Shown: one piece after another, positions 1 through 8,195 of the stretch
Position numbering within the stretch: position 1 is the first letter of the stretch
Layout: every line of letters starts with the position of its first letter
Assembly: GCF_035486915.1 (NCBI RefSeq)
Contig: NZ_DATHMR010000100.1
Location: 11,118 to 75,117, forward strand
From: Dyella_B sp035486915
GTDB lineage: Bacteria; Pseudomonadota; Gammaproteobacteria; Xanthomonadales; Rhodanobacteraceae
DNA: 64,000 nt
Direction of reading: 5' to 3'
Notes under the pieces: generated by a model
Told to the model about the DNA's origin: nothing
The model's database searches: none
The model's input: only the letters and a program-made list of their open reading frames with translations
Translations under genes and position numbers: made by a program

Positions 1-450
1 GCGATCACCATGCAAACCATCCACGATGAATCGGGGAGCCTCAATCTGGATCCGGACACGCGTGCCGAGCTCGATCAGCGCCTTGCCGCCCATGCCACCG
101 ACCTGCGCCAACGCATCGCCGACAGCCATAGCACGCACGACTGGCATGGCGATGCCGCCGACAATTACGCCAATCAGATCCTGAGCGATATCACGCCGCT
201 GCTCGCTTCTTCGCTGGGGCAACAGGCCTTGAATGCGGCGATGACGGGCGATTTGCAGCAGGCGGGCACTCTTCGCGATCAGGCCAGCAACGTCGCCACG
301 AATTTCCAGCCTCGATTGGAAGGGCGCCTACAGGCCCTCCGGCCGGAGATTCAAGCGCTGTGCCCGGATATTCAGCGTCTTTCGCAGCTGCAGGAAGGTC
401 TGCGGGCCAGCAACGGGCGGCCCCTGAACCTCGTCCAGGTCGGTCAATGA
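1..450 (+). CDS. DUF2884 (YggN-like) protein, 3' part only
   Basis: The reading frame is open from base 1, so the gene very probably begins upstream of the window; the ATG at 10 is unlikely to be the true start because there is neither a Shine-Dalgarno nor a signal peptide. The visible C-terminal half is helical and ends in a block with a Cys-Pro-Asp-Ile segment, a Leu-rich stretch (RLSQLQEGL) and a GRPLNL tail. This resembles the end of the second DUF2884 protein in this window at 4873-5676, which has VCPRL then DRLQQQF then GERLQLL. Family members are periplasmic or lipoprotein-like with no established function. The family call is moderately sure; the role is unknown. Confidence 0.6.
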   Translation, partial: AITMQTIHDESGSLNLDPDTRAELDQRLAAHATDLRQRIADSHSTHDWHGDAADNYANQILSDITPLLASSLGQQALNAAMTGDLQQAGTLRDQASNVATNFQPRLEGRLQALRPEIQALCPDIQRLSQLQEGLRASNGRPLNLVQVGQ

Positions 451-560
451 AACGCCAGCTGAGCGGCCGATTAGCAGCATAGGCAGGTTAATCCGCGGGT
501 AAGTGCCTGTACGGCAACATGCGGTCATCGTTAGCAGAGCCGCAGCAGGAGGCGACCGCC

Positions 561-1004
561 GTGTCGCTCGATTCCCAACATCTGTGCAATGCGTTGATCC
601 GCCGCAGCATCGAGCTGCGCGCGCTGTATCGTCACGCCGGTGCGCAAGTGAGTGAGCCGGGACTGCGAACAGTGCTCAATGAAGAAGCGCAGTCGCTCAC
701 CGAGGTGATCAACGCCTTGCAGATGCAATTGCGCAACCACGCCATCGAGCCTGCCACGCGCAGCCGCATCGTCGAGCGTGCGCGTCAACGATTGGACGCG
801 TTGCTTTTGCGTAGCATGCCGCGCAGCGACGACGCCTGGATTCGCCTGCTCGCACGCCATGAAGAAAACCTGCTGCTTGCGTTCGAGCGCGTGTTGAACC
901 GCATCGAGCCCGGCGAGATGACCGCGACCTTGCATCGCCAGCTTCCGCGCCTGCAATCGATCCATCTGGACATGCACAGCCTCGCCAAGGCCGTAGGGCA
1001 CTGA
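561..1004 (+). CDS. Conserved hypothetical helical protein, DUF2383-like
   Basis: A 147-residue, mostly helical soluble protein with no signal peptide. An in-frame ATG lies at 519 but has no ribosome binding site, whereas a GTG at 561 sits 8 bases after a perfect AGGAGG at 547-552, so GTG 561 is taken as the start. The N-terminal pattern of a short helix followed by 'LRALYRHAG' and repeated Glu/Leu/Arg helices recalls the DUF2383/PA2169 four-helix-bundle proteins, but this is only a resemblance. The next gene starts 3 bases after the stop, so the two are probably co-transcribed. No function is assigned. Confidence 0.6.
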   Translation: MSLDSQHLCNALIRRSIELRALYRHAGAQVSEPGLRTVLNEEAQSLTEVINALQMQLRNHAIEPATRSRIVERARQRLDALLLRSMPRSDDAWIRLLARHEENLLLAFERVLNRIEPGEMTATLHRQLPRLQSIHLDMHSLAKAVGH

Positions 1005-1007
1005 CGC

Positions 1008-1595
1008 GTGGCGAGCCCGCCGCCCGAAGCGCTTTCGGTGCTGGCGTTCTGGTTCGATCCTGCCCACACGGACAAATGGTTCCATAGCGATCCTGCGTTC
1101 GATGCACAGATTCGCGAACAATTCGGTTATCGGGTCGACGCGGCCGCAGCGGGTCATTTGAATCACTGGGCAGCAACGCCATCCGGCTGGCTGGCGTTGT
1201 TGATTGTTCTGGATCAATTTCCGCGCAACATCTATCGCAACCGTCCGCGCGCGTGGAGGCAGGATCTTCTCGCGCAGCAGGTTGTTGTGTCCGGTCTTGA
1301 TGAAGGTTTCGACCGACAGTTGCCGCCCATCCAGCGCGTGTTCGCTTACATGCCGCTGCAACATGCTGAAGATATTGGGTTGCAGCACCGTTGTGTCCAA
1401 TTGTTCGAGGACTTGTGCGATAGCGTTGCGGCAAATGAGCGCGATCGCTACACGGACTTTCTCGACTATGCTCGCCGCCACGCGTCGGTAGTCGCGCGTT
1501 TCGGTCGCTTTCCGCATCGAAACGCGGTGCTCGGCCGGGTGACAACGCCAGAAGAAACGGCGTACCTCGCCGAGCCAGGTTCCGGCTTTTCCTGA
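1008..1595 (+). CDS. DUF924 family protein
   Basis: A 195-residue protein of the DUF924 family. It has the family opening 'VLAFWFDP', then 'KWFHSDPAFD', the central 'LLIVLDQFPRNIYR' block and the late 'RYTDFLDYARRHASVVARFG' and 'GRFPHRNAVLGR' blocks, so it is full length. The start is the GTG at 1008, 3 bases after the preceding stop, indicating translational coupling. Members are predicted all-helical, TPR-like cytosolic proteins of unknown biochemical role. Confidence in family is high and in function none. Confidence 0.85.
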   Translation: MASPPPEALSVLAFWFDPAHTDKWFHSDPAFDAQIREQFGYRVDAAAAGHLNHWAATPSGWLALLIVLDQFPRNIYRNRPRAWRQDLLAQQVVVSGLDEGFDRQLPPIQRVFAYMPLQHAEDIGLQHRCVQLFEDLCDSVAANERDRYTDFLDYARRHASVVARFGRFPHRNAVLGRVTTPEETAYLAEPGSGFS

Positions 1596-1648
1596 TACAC
1601 AACGAACGGCCAAGGAAGTTGGCCTGATTTCAAGACAAGGAGCACGTC

Positions 1649-1975
1649 ATGCGCCGTTATTTCGCGATCGCTTTGCTTTTCTTCGGGTGCAATGGTTACG
1701 CGATGGAGAGCATCCGCGTGGGCAGCCAATTGATCGTCGTTGGCGATAGCTCTGCCAAAGTGAAAGAAATGCTGGGTAACCCTAGCTCTCGCTCGAAAAG
1801 CGCCGGCAAGAGCACTGGCTCAAAGAAAGGATCGGGTCACAGCAAGGGTGGTGTGAAGGTTCAATCCAATGACAAGACCAAGGGCGAGAAGTGGCTTTAC
1901 CGTCGCAATGGCCACACCATCACCTTCATCATGGCCGACGGCAAAGTCACGCACATCGACGATGTGGCGCGCTGA
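1649..1975 (+). CDS. Small secreted protein, DUF2845/BamE-like fold
   Basis: A 108-residue protein with an N-terminal signal peptide (MRRYFAIALLFFGCNGYA, likely cleaved after residue 18). The mature part begins 'SIRVGSQLIVVGDSSAKV..LLG'-like, the pattern of DUF2845 and of BamE/SmpA-fold proteins in which a G-D-S/T motif precedes a helix and a 'GNP' turn. Residues about 50-80 are a Ser/Lys/Gly-rich insert that looks disordered. The end (EKWLYRRNGHTITFIMADGKV) fits the two C-terminal strands of that fold. AAGGAG lies 7 bases before the ATG. It is probably periplasmic; the role is unknown. Confidence 0.65.
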   Translation: MRRYFAIALLFFGCNGYAMESIRVGSQLIVVGDSSAKVKEMLGNPSSRSKSAGKSTGSKKGSGHSKGGVKVQSNDKTKGEKWLYRRNGHTITFIMADGKVTHIDDVAR

Positions 1976-1981
1976 TCGCGA

Positions 1982-2995
1982 TCAGCGCAGCTCGCGCAGT
2001 TCTTCCAGCAACGCGCGGCCGCTCCAGGGGTCGTATGACTTCTCTGCCTCGCGAATCAGCGCGACGATCCGCGCGTTGCCCCGCGCAGGAAGCCCCCTCG
2101 ACGCGGCCAGGGCGACAATTTCGCCATTTATGTAATCGATCTCCGTCCGTCGCCCGGCCTGCAAGTCTTGCCACATGGACGATCGGGCCAGCGGATCGAT
2201 GGCGAGCATGCGCGAAGCGACGCGGCTGAACAGCAGATCAGGCAGCGACAACACGTTCGGCACCCAGCGTGCGGGCACCGTGGTCAGTTGCGCCGGGCGA
2301 ATGCCCGCCGCATCCAGCACACGCAAGCCCTCGCGTTGCAGCAACGCTAGACAACGCCGCCATACGTGCCGCGACAATTCTTCGCGCAACGGCAGACCGC
2401 TCAGTGCGTTCAATGGATTGTTGAGATTGAGCAACAGCTTCGCCCACAACACGGCTTGCATATCGTCGTACTGCTCCAGGGGAATGCCCGCGGCAGCAAA
2501 TGCCGGAAGAAAGGGGTTCAGCACGGAAGAACGTTCCACTTTCAACTCACCGGACGAGCCCTGATGGAAATGTCCGGCATCAGGTTGCGTAACATTGAAG
2601 GGCACTACGCCCGACAGAACGCCATGTCCCGGCAATGAAGCGCGCAGCTCGGCCGCATTGCGAATGCCATTCTGAAAGCTGATGACCGGAACGCCGGACG
2701 CAAGCACGTCGGACAGCTCATGCGCCACATCCATGGTCGCGGCGGATTTCACAGTGACCAGCACAAGATCCGCATCGCGTACCGCGTCGGGGTGCGTTTG
2801 GATATCAAGTGCATCCGGAAGAATGCGCTTGTCGTGTCCGTGTAAATCGCTGATGCGCAGTCCGTGCTCTTTCAGCGTGGCTGCGACATGCGCACGCGCG
2901 ATGAAGCGCACATGCGCATGATCGTGCAATCGACCGCCCAAATAGTTACCGATCATCCCGGCGCCATAGATGGCGATGCGAGGACGAGCCTTCAT
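1982..2995 (-). CDS. 2-dehydropantoate 2-reductase family protein
   Basis: A 337-residue NADPH-dependent reductase of the ApbA/PanE family. Residues 6-20 carry the Rossmann motif GAGMIGNYLGG; 'LVLVTVKS' (about 75-85) and 'VISFQNGI' (about 105-112) are the conserved cofactor and substrate loops, and 'WAKLLLNLNNPLNAL' contains the family's catalytic Lys and Asn. The usual reaction is ketopantoate to pantoate in coenzyme A synthesis. However, the start overlaps the stop of the upstream FAD dehydrogenase by 4 bases, so this may be a paralogue acting on another 2-keto acid. Length is a little above the usual 300-310. Confidence 0.8.
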   Translation of the reverse strand: MKARPRIAIYGAGMIGNYLGGRLHDHAHVRFIARAHVAATLKEHGLRISDLHGHDKRILPDALDIQTHPDAVRDADLVLVTVKSAATMDVAHELSDVLASGVPVISFQNGIRNAAELRASLPGHGVLSGVVPFNVTQPDAGHFHQGSSGELKVERSSVLNPFLPAFAAAGIPLEQYDDMQAVLWAKLLLNLNNPLNALSGLPLREELSRHVWRRCLALLQREGLRVLDAAGIRPAQLTTVPARWVPNVLSLPDLLFSRVASRMLAIDPLARSSMWQDLQAGRRTEIDYINGEIVALAASRGLPARGNARIVALIREAEKSYDPWSGRALLEELRELR

Positions 2996-4647
2996 GCGAT
3001 GGCTGCTGCCGCCGCGCGTCCGGCGACGCGTCCTGAAAAAAGACAGCCGCCCAGGAAGCTGCCTTCCAGCGCGCGGTAACCATGTAATCCGCCACCACCG
3101 AAACCGGCGGCTTCACCGGCGGCGTATAGACCGTGCAACGGTTGGCCATCGTGCCCCAGCACGCGTGCTTGCAGATCCGTTTCAAGACCGCCCAGCGTTT
3201 TGCGCGTGAGAATGTTCAGGCGCACCGCGATGAGCGGGCCATTGGCCGGATCGAGCATGCGATGCGGTTTTGCCACACGTACAAGCCGATCGCCGCGATA
3301 GCGGCGCGCATTGTGGATGGCCATCACCTGACTGTCTTTCGTAAACGGATTGTCGAACTCGCGATCGCGCGCCTCGATCTCTTCACGCAGCTTCGTCACA
3401 TCGAGCAACGCATTGCCAGCCAGCGCATTCATACCGGCGACAAGATCGTCCAGATTGTCCCGCACAATGAAATCGCGGCCGTGGCTCTTGAAGGCTTCCA
3501 CCGGAGCGGGCGCGCCTTTGCCGATGGCGCGTTTGGCGACTTGCCGCCAGCTCTTGCCGGTGAGGTCGGGATTCTGCTCGGAGCCGGAAAGCGCAAATTC
3601 GCGACGGATAATCTGCTGATCCAGCACAAACCAGCTGTAGTCGTAACCGGTGCGACGCAAATGCTCCAACGTACCCATGGTGTCGAAGCCCGGCCACAGT
3701 GGCCCCGGCAAACGTTGCCCATGTGCGTCGAACCACAGCGATGACGGCCCGGGCAGAATGCGGATCGCATGCATCGGCCAGATCGGATTCCAGTTCTCGA
3801 TACCTTCCACGTAATGCCACATGCGATCGCGATTGATCAGCCTCGCGCCGGCTGTTTCGCTGATGCCAAGCATACGGCCGTCCACATGCGCAGGCACGCC
3901 GCACAGCATGTGCGATGGTGGCGGACCAAGGCGCTCCGGCCAATTCTTGCGCACCAGTTCGTGATTGCCGCCGATGCCACCCGACGCGACGATGACCGCC
4001 TGCGCGCAAAGTTCGAAATCGCCCACTACATCGCGTGAGCTGGGTTTGCCGCGTTCCATGTTGTCGCTTGCGAGCTTGACGCCACGCACACCTGCAACGC
4101 GACCCTTATCGACAATCAGCTCATCGACACGATGCCGGAACGCAAACTGCAACAGTCCTTTCGATTGCGCCTCACGCGCGCGGCGCAGAAACGGTTCCAG
4201 CACACCGGGCCCTGTTCCCCATGTCACATGGAAGCGCGGCACCGAATTGCCGTGCCCGATCGCGCCATATCCCCCGCGTTCGGCCCAGCCCACTACGGGA
4301 AACCAGCGCATGCCCATGCCATGCAGCCATGCGCGCTTTTCGCCGGCTGCAAAATCGACATATGCCTGGGCCCATTGGCGCGGCCAATGATCTTCAGGGC
4401 GGTCGAACGCCGCCGTGCCCATCCAGTCTGAAAGCGCGAGCGCGTGGGAATCGCGCACACCCATCCGGCGCTGCTCGGGCGAATCGACGAAAAACAAGCC
4501 GCCGAACGACCAGTGCGCCTGGCCGCCCAGACTTTGTTCCGGCTCCTGATCGACTACGATCACGCGTTTGCCGGCATCGGTGAGCTCTGTGGCGGCCACA
4601 AGACCCGCCAGGCCGCCGCCGACCACAATGGCATCAGTGGATTGCAT
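2992..4647 (-). CDS. FAD-binding dehydrogenase (fumarate reductase/KstD superfamily)
   Basis: A 551-residue flavoprotein. The N-terminus has the FAD-binding motif VVGGGLAGLVAA, followed by 'VIVVDQEPEQSLGGQ'. A second FAD contact is 'AVIVASGGIGGNHELV' near residue 250, and the C-terminus has 'GLYAAGEAAGFGGGG' and 'ALEGSFLGGCLFSGRVAG', typical of flavocytochrome c, ketosteroid-dehydrogenase and the widespread 'putative FAD-binding dehydrogenase' group. A TTG 36 bases upstream is open, but the ATG at 4647 is preferred because the FAD motif starts right after it and AGGGG precedes it. The gene reads into the PanE-like gene with a 4-base overlap. The substrate is unknown. Confidence 0.8.
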   Translation of the reverse strand: MQSTDAIVVGGGLAGLVAATELTDAGKRVIVVDQEPEQSLGGQAHWSFGGLFFVDSPEQRRMGVRDSHALALSDWMGTAAFDRPEDHWPRQWAQAYVDFAAGEKRAWLHGMGMRWFPVVGWAERGGYGAIGHGNSVPRFHVTWGTGPGVLEPFLRRAREAQSKGLLQFAFRHRVDELIVDKGRVAGVRGVKLASDNMERGKPSSRDVVGDFELCAQAVIVASGGIGGNHELVRKNWPERLGPPPSHMLCGVPAHVDGRMLGISETAGARLINRDRMWHYVEGIENWNPIWPMHAIRILPGPSSLWFDAHGQRLPGPLWPGFDTMGTLEHLRRTGYDYSWFVLDQQIIRREFALSGSEQNPDLTGKSWRQVAKRAIGKGAPAPVEAFKSHGRDFIVRDNLDDLVAGMNALAGNALLDVTKLREEIEARDREFDNPFTKDSQVMAIHNARRYRGDRLVRVAKPHRMLDPANGPLIAVRLNILTRKTLGGLETDLQARVLGHDGQPLHGLYAAGEAAGFGGGGLHGYRALEGSFLGGCLFSGRVAGRAAAAAIA

Positions 4648-4872
4648 GATTGTGTCGCCCCTGCTTACGTCCCAGTAGTCCAACTTATCGCGCGCTCGTC
4701 CGTTTTCCTATGTGCGCTGCGCCATCGGGCAAACGGCTGTTCTATGACCGATGGCACGGGGATGACGTACGGCCCATGCTGCAGTGCCCCCCGGTGTTAA
4801 ACCCTATGCAAGTCAGGACGCATCCAAGCACGCGTTAGGACCCATTCGTGTGCCTTGAGGAGGGAGTCGCTC

Positions 4873-5676
4873 ATGCATCGTCATGTCATTCTTGTTGCCA
4901 TGGTTGGTGGCCTCGCCGCGACGTGCGGCGCTCGGGCTGCCGATACGCATGCAAGCTTTCAGTGCACCTACAACACCCAGTACGACGTTCAGATCAAACC
5001 CGATGGCATTGCCTTTACGCGTGACCATGGCACGCCGGGCGATGTCTTCATGCACAACGGACAGTTGCGCGTGGACGGACGAGACGTGGCAATGTCCAGC
5101 GCCGATGCAACGCGCCTGCGCGACTACGAACGACAAGTACGCGAACTGGTGCCCACCATCGCAGCGATTGCACGCGATGGCGTCAACATCGGTTACTCGG
5201 CACTTTCCACCGTGGTGGCGACGTTTGCCGAGAACAGCGATGAGCGCCTGCGTTATCAGCAAGCGCTGCACGAAAAAGAAGTCGTCGCGCTGCAGCTGAT
5301 CGAAAATGGTCTCGACAAGGGTGTGTGGAAATCCGACGACGACGATCGTGCATTCGGCGCCGATATGCAGCAAACCGTGGCCGACATGACGGCCGATGTG
5401 ATGCGCAATGTGGTGGCCGACGCGCTCAGCGGCGATTCCAGCCGGATGGCCAGCTTGCAGGCACGCACGGGTTCACTGGAAAACTCCTTGCAAAAAGCAC
5501 TCGCCGAACCCGCGCAACAGCTCGCGCAACGCGCACAGGAAGTGTGCCCGCGCCTGACAGATCTAGATCGTTTGCAACAGCAATTCCAGTTCCGCCTCGC
5601 TCATGGCGAGCGGCTGCAGCTTCTTTCTTCGGACACGGACAGTCTCGATAAGGCACGGCAATACGCCCAACGTTAA
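4873..5676 (+). CDS. DUF2884 (YggN-like) secreted protein
   Basis: A 267-residue protein with a signal peptide (MHRHVILVAMVGGLAATCGARA, cleavage near residue 22). The mature N-terminus (FQCTYNTQYDVQIKPDGIAFTR) and 'GQLRVDGRDVAMSSADATRLRDYERQVR' match the DUF2884 layout of a small beta part followed by long helices. The C-terminal block VCPRL/DRLQQQF/GERLQLL is shared with the partial gene at the left edge. AGGAGG at 4858-4863 lies 9 bases before ATG 4873, which is chosen over an in-frame TTG at 4855. A strong terminator follows. It is expected in the periplasm; the function is unknown. Confidence 0.75.
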   Translation: MHRHVILVAMVGGLAATCGARAADTHASFQCTYNTQYDVQIKPDGIAFTRDHGTPGDVFMHNGQLRVDGRDVAMSSADATRLRDYERQVRELVPTIAAIARDGVNIGYSALSTVVATFAENSDERLRYQQALHEKEVVALQLIENGLDKGVWKSDDDDRAFGADMQQTVADMTADVMRNVVADALSGDSSRMASLQARTGSLENSLQKALAEPAQQLAQRAQEVCPRLTDLDRLQQQFQFRLAHGERLQLLSSDTDSLDKARQYAQR

Positions 5677-5723
5677 TGACCCCCGCAGCCATGCTTTTTC
5701 CCCATTAGCATGGAAAGTCATGT

Positions 5724-5750
5724 GCCCGGTTCCCAGCCGGGCCTTTTTTT
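5724..5750 (+). terminator. Rho-independent terminator after DUF2884 gene
   Basis: A 6-bp stem GCCCGG/CCGGGC with a 7-base loop is followed by CTTTTTTT, 48 bases after the stop codon at 5676. It ends the upstream single-gene transcript before the mscS-type gene. Confidence 0.85.
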
Positions 5751-5829
5751 GTCCCGAAGCGGGTATCGTCCGAAAGCCAGTCCACTCGCAGGCTGTTAGG
5801 CTTTAGGCAGTTCCGCGACGGATTGCGTC

Positions 5830-6666
5830 ATGTTCGATCACCTTCTGCAGCTTTCCCTCGACGACCTGTCAGCGCTTTTCAAGCAACACGGGCCGGCGTG
5901 GCTGGGTGCGCTGGTCGTTCTGCTGATTGGCATGTGGCTGTCGGCACGCGTGGCGAATCTGATGCAACGTGCGATGCAGCGCGCGCAAGTCGATCCGACG
6001 CTCAGCGGGTTTCTGCGCAATCTGATGTACGGCGTACTGCTGATCGTGCTGGCGGTCATGGTGCTGCAGACGGCGGGCGTTCCGGGCGCACCACTGCTTG
6101 CCGCGCTCGGTGCTGGCGGTATTGCCATCGGCCTGGCTTTGCAGGGTTCGCTGAGCAACCTTGCCTGGGGTGTGCTGCTGATCATCTTCCGTCCGTTTCG
6201 CGTCGGCGATTTCATTCACGCGGGTGGTGTGGAAGGCACCGTGGAAAGCATCAACCTGATGCACACGCAGCTCGTGCTCTCGGACAACCGCGAAGCGGTG
6301 GTGCCGAACGCGAAGATCGGTGGCGATGCCATCATCAATTTCAATCGGCGCGGCACGCGGCGCTTCGAGCTGCGCGTGGGGATTGGTTACGGCGATGACA
6401 TCGGCCAAGCCATCGAGGTGGTGAAGCGGCTGTTCGAAGCCGACGCACGCATCCTGAAAGATCCCGCGCCCACGGTGTGGACGGACAGCCTGGGCGATAG
6501 CGCCGTCTGTCTTTTGTTACGCGCCTACACCCGAACGACCGATTTTTGGCCCGCGCAGACCGACTTCCTGCGTGCGGTGAAAGAGGGCTTCGATGCCGCG
6601 GGTATCAGCATTCCGTACCCGCAGCGTGACGTGCATATCGTCGGCACCTCCTCAGCGCACGAGTAG
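5830..6666 (+). CDS. Small-conductance mechanosensitive channel, MscS family
   Basis: A 278-residue inner-membrane channel protein. Three hydrophobic helices lie at about residues 18-40, 60-82 and 88-115. The third is the Gly/Ala-rich pore helix (LLAALGAGGIAIGLALQGSLSNLAWG), which leads into the hallmark 'FRPFRVGDFI' and the beta domain 'GTVESINLMHTQLVLSDNREAVVPNAKI'. Length and architecture match a minimal MscS (E. coli 286 residues). It would release osmolytes on hypo-osmotic shock. It starts 80 bases after the preceding terminator. Confidence 0.93.
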   Translation: MFDHLLQLSLDDLSALFKQHGPAWLGALVVLLIGMWLSARVANLMQRAMQRAQVDPTLSGFLRNLMYGVLLIVLAVMVLQTAGVPGAPLLAALGAGGIAIGLALQGSLSNLAWGVLLIIFRPFRVGDFIHAGGVEGTVESINLMHTQLVLSDNREAVVPNAKIGGDAIINFNRRGTRRFELRVGIGYGDDIGQAIEVVKRLFEADARILKDPAPTVWTDSLGDSAVCLLLRAYTRTTDFWPAQTDFLRAVKEGFDAAGISIPYPQRDVHIVGTSSAHE

Positions 6667-6675
6667 GCCAAAACC

Positions 6676-6707
6676 CCGCATACGTATGCGGATGGCCCAT
6701 TTGGGCC
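6676..6707. repeat. Two adjacent perfect palindromes between mscS and aceF
   Basis: CCGCATACGTATGCGG (6676-6691) is followed 2 bases later by GGCCCATTTGGGCC (6694-6707). Both are perfect inverted repeats, lie 9 bases after the mscS stop and are not followed by a T-run. They may form RNA hairpins that weaken read-through, or be protein-binding sites upstream of aceF. Confidence 0.7.
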
Positions 6708-6736
6708 GATTTGCCATGTCCGAGTTGGGCCTCGGT

Positions 6737-6745
6737 TGCTATGAT
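6737..6745 (+). promoter_or_regulatory. Candidate extended -10 promoter for aceF-lpdA
   Basis: TGCTATGAT matches an extended -10 (TGn plus TATGAT), 63 bases upstream of the aceF ATG and just after the paired palindromes. I see no convincing -35 hexamer at 17-18 bases, which an extended -10 can tolerate. This is an inference from pattern only. Confidence 0.35.
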
Positions 6746-6807
6746 GGAAGCCTTGCGGCCGCCCCCGCCTCCCCCATCGCGGTCGCCTTGGATCTGCAGG
6801 AGAAATC

Positions 6808-8181
6808 ATGGCTGACCTGAAAGAAGTCCGCGTCCCCGATATCGGTGGGCACGCCGACGTACCCGTTATCGAGGTGTTGATCAAACCCGGCGACAAGGTC
6901 GAGAAGGATCAAAGCCTGATCACCCTGGAATCGGACAAGGCCACGATGGAAGTGCCCGCGCCGTTCGCCGGCGTGGTGAAAGAACTGAAATTGAAGGTGG
7001 GTGACGAAGTGTCCGAAGGCGCCGTCATCGCCACGATCGAAGCCGAAGGCGGCGCTGCCGCACCGGCGCCCAGTCCCGCCAAGAGCGACGAACCGGCTGC
7101 CGAGAAAAAGGCACCCGCACCGGCTCCGGCGCCCGCACCGGCTCCGCAAGTGAAGGAAGAGCCCGCGCCGCTGGGTGGCCGCAGTGTGTTGCCCGGCAAC
7201 GCACCGGAGGGCGACGTCTCGCCGCAGGCACGTCCGCCGATCGACGCCAAACTCGTCATGCCGGGCGATGCACCGTACGCCAGTCCCGCCATCCGCGCGT
7301 TCGCACGCGAACTTGGCGTGGACATTCACCAGGTGAAGGGCAGCAGCCGCGGCGGCCGCATCGTGCGCGAAGACGTCACCGCTTACGTCAAGCATGCGTT
7401 GGCCTCCGGCGCACGTCCGATTTCCGGCGGTGCGGTGTCGGGTAGTGGTCTCAATCTGCTGCCATGGCCGAAGGTCGATTTCGCCAAGTTCGGCGAGATC
7501 GAAGAGAAGCAGCTGTCGCGCATCCAGAAGATTTCGGGCGCGAATCTCGCGCGCAACTGGGCGATGATTCCGCACGTCACCCAGCACGAAGACGCCGACA
7601 TCACCGAGTTGGAAGCCTTCCGCAAGAAGCTCGGCGAAGAGAACAAGGATCTGAAGATCACACCGCTCGTGTTCCAGATCAAGGCTGTCGTAGCGGCGTT
7701 GAAGAAATTCCCCACGTTCAATGCCTCGCTCGACGAGAGCGGCGAAAAGCTGGTACTCAAGAAGTACTTCCACATCGGTATTGCGGTGGATACACCCGAT
7801 GGCTTGGTCGTGCCGGTGATTCGCGATTGCGACAAGAAGGGCCTGCTGGATCTGGCCGCTGAACTGGGCGAGATTTCCAAGAAGGCGCGCGACAAGAAGC
7901 TCGGCCCGAACGACATGTCGGGCGGGTGCTTCTCCATCTCCTCGCTTGGCGGCATCGGTGGCACGTCGTTTACGCCGATCGTCAATGCGCCGGAAGTGGC
8001 CATCCTCGGTGTATCGAAAGCGCAGACCAAACCCGTTTGGAACGGCAAGGAATTCGCGCCGCGCCTGATCCTGCCGCTGTCGCTCAGCTATGACCACCGC
8101 GTCGTCGACGGCGCACTCGCCGCGCGCTTCGCATCCTTCCTCGCCACGCAGCTCGGCGACATTCGCCGCCTGTTGCTCTGA
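6808..8181 (+). CDS. aceF: Dihydrolipoyllysine acetyltransferase (E2 of pyruvate dehydrogenase)
   Basis: This 457-residue E2 core passes the acetyl group from E1-generated acetyl-dihydrolipoamide to CoA. There is one lipoyl domain at residues 1-80 with the modified lysine K44 in ESDKATME, then an Ala/Pro/Glu linker (about 83-150). A peripheral-subunit-binding domain follows (YASPAIRAFARELGV, about 155-192), then the catalytic domain from about 225 ending with the HRVVDG active-site motif near 430. AGGAG lies before the ATG. E3 follows 14 bases downstream, but no E1 gene (aceE) precedes it; an mscS gene does. Having a single lipoyl domain rather than three is common outside enterics. Confidence 0.95.
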   Translation: MADLKEVRVPDIGGHADVPVIEVLIKPGDKVEKDQSLITLESDKATMEVPAPFAGVVKELKLKVGDEVSEGAVIATIEAEGGAAAPAPSPAKSDEPAAEKKAPAPAPAPAPAPQVKEEPAPLGGRSVLPGNAPEGDVSPQARPPIDAKLVMPGDAPYASPAIRAFARELGVDIHQVKGSSRGGRIVREDVTAYVKHALASGARPISGGAVSGSGLNLLPWPKVDFAKFGEIEEKQLSRIQKISGANLARNWAMIPHVTQHEDADITELEAFRKKLGEENKDLKITPLVFQIKAVVAALKKFPTFNASLDESGEKLVLKKYFHIGIAVDTPDGLVVPVIRDCDKKGLLDLAAELGEISKKARDKKLGPNDMSGGCFSISSLGGIGGTSFTPIVNAPEVAILGVSKAQTKPVWNGKEFAPRLILPLSLSYDHRVVDGALAARFASFLATQLGDIRRLLL

Positions 8182-8195
8182 CAGGGAGAGTTGAC

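Noticed and set aside
531..1613. 360-residue minus-strand open frame over the DUF2383-like and DUF924 genes
   Set aside because: The plus strand has two genes with good starts and family motifs; the antisense frame has neither.
6739..8097. 452-residue minus-strand open frame opposite aceF
   Set aside because: It is a shadow of aceF, with composition typical of a reverse frame and no ribosome binding site.
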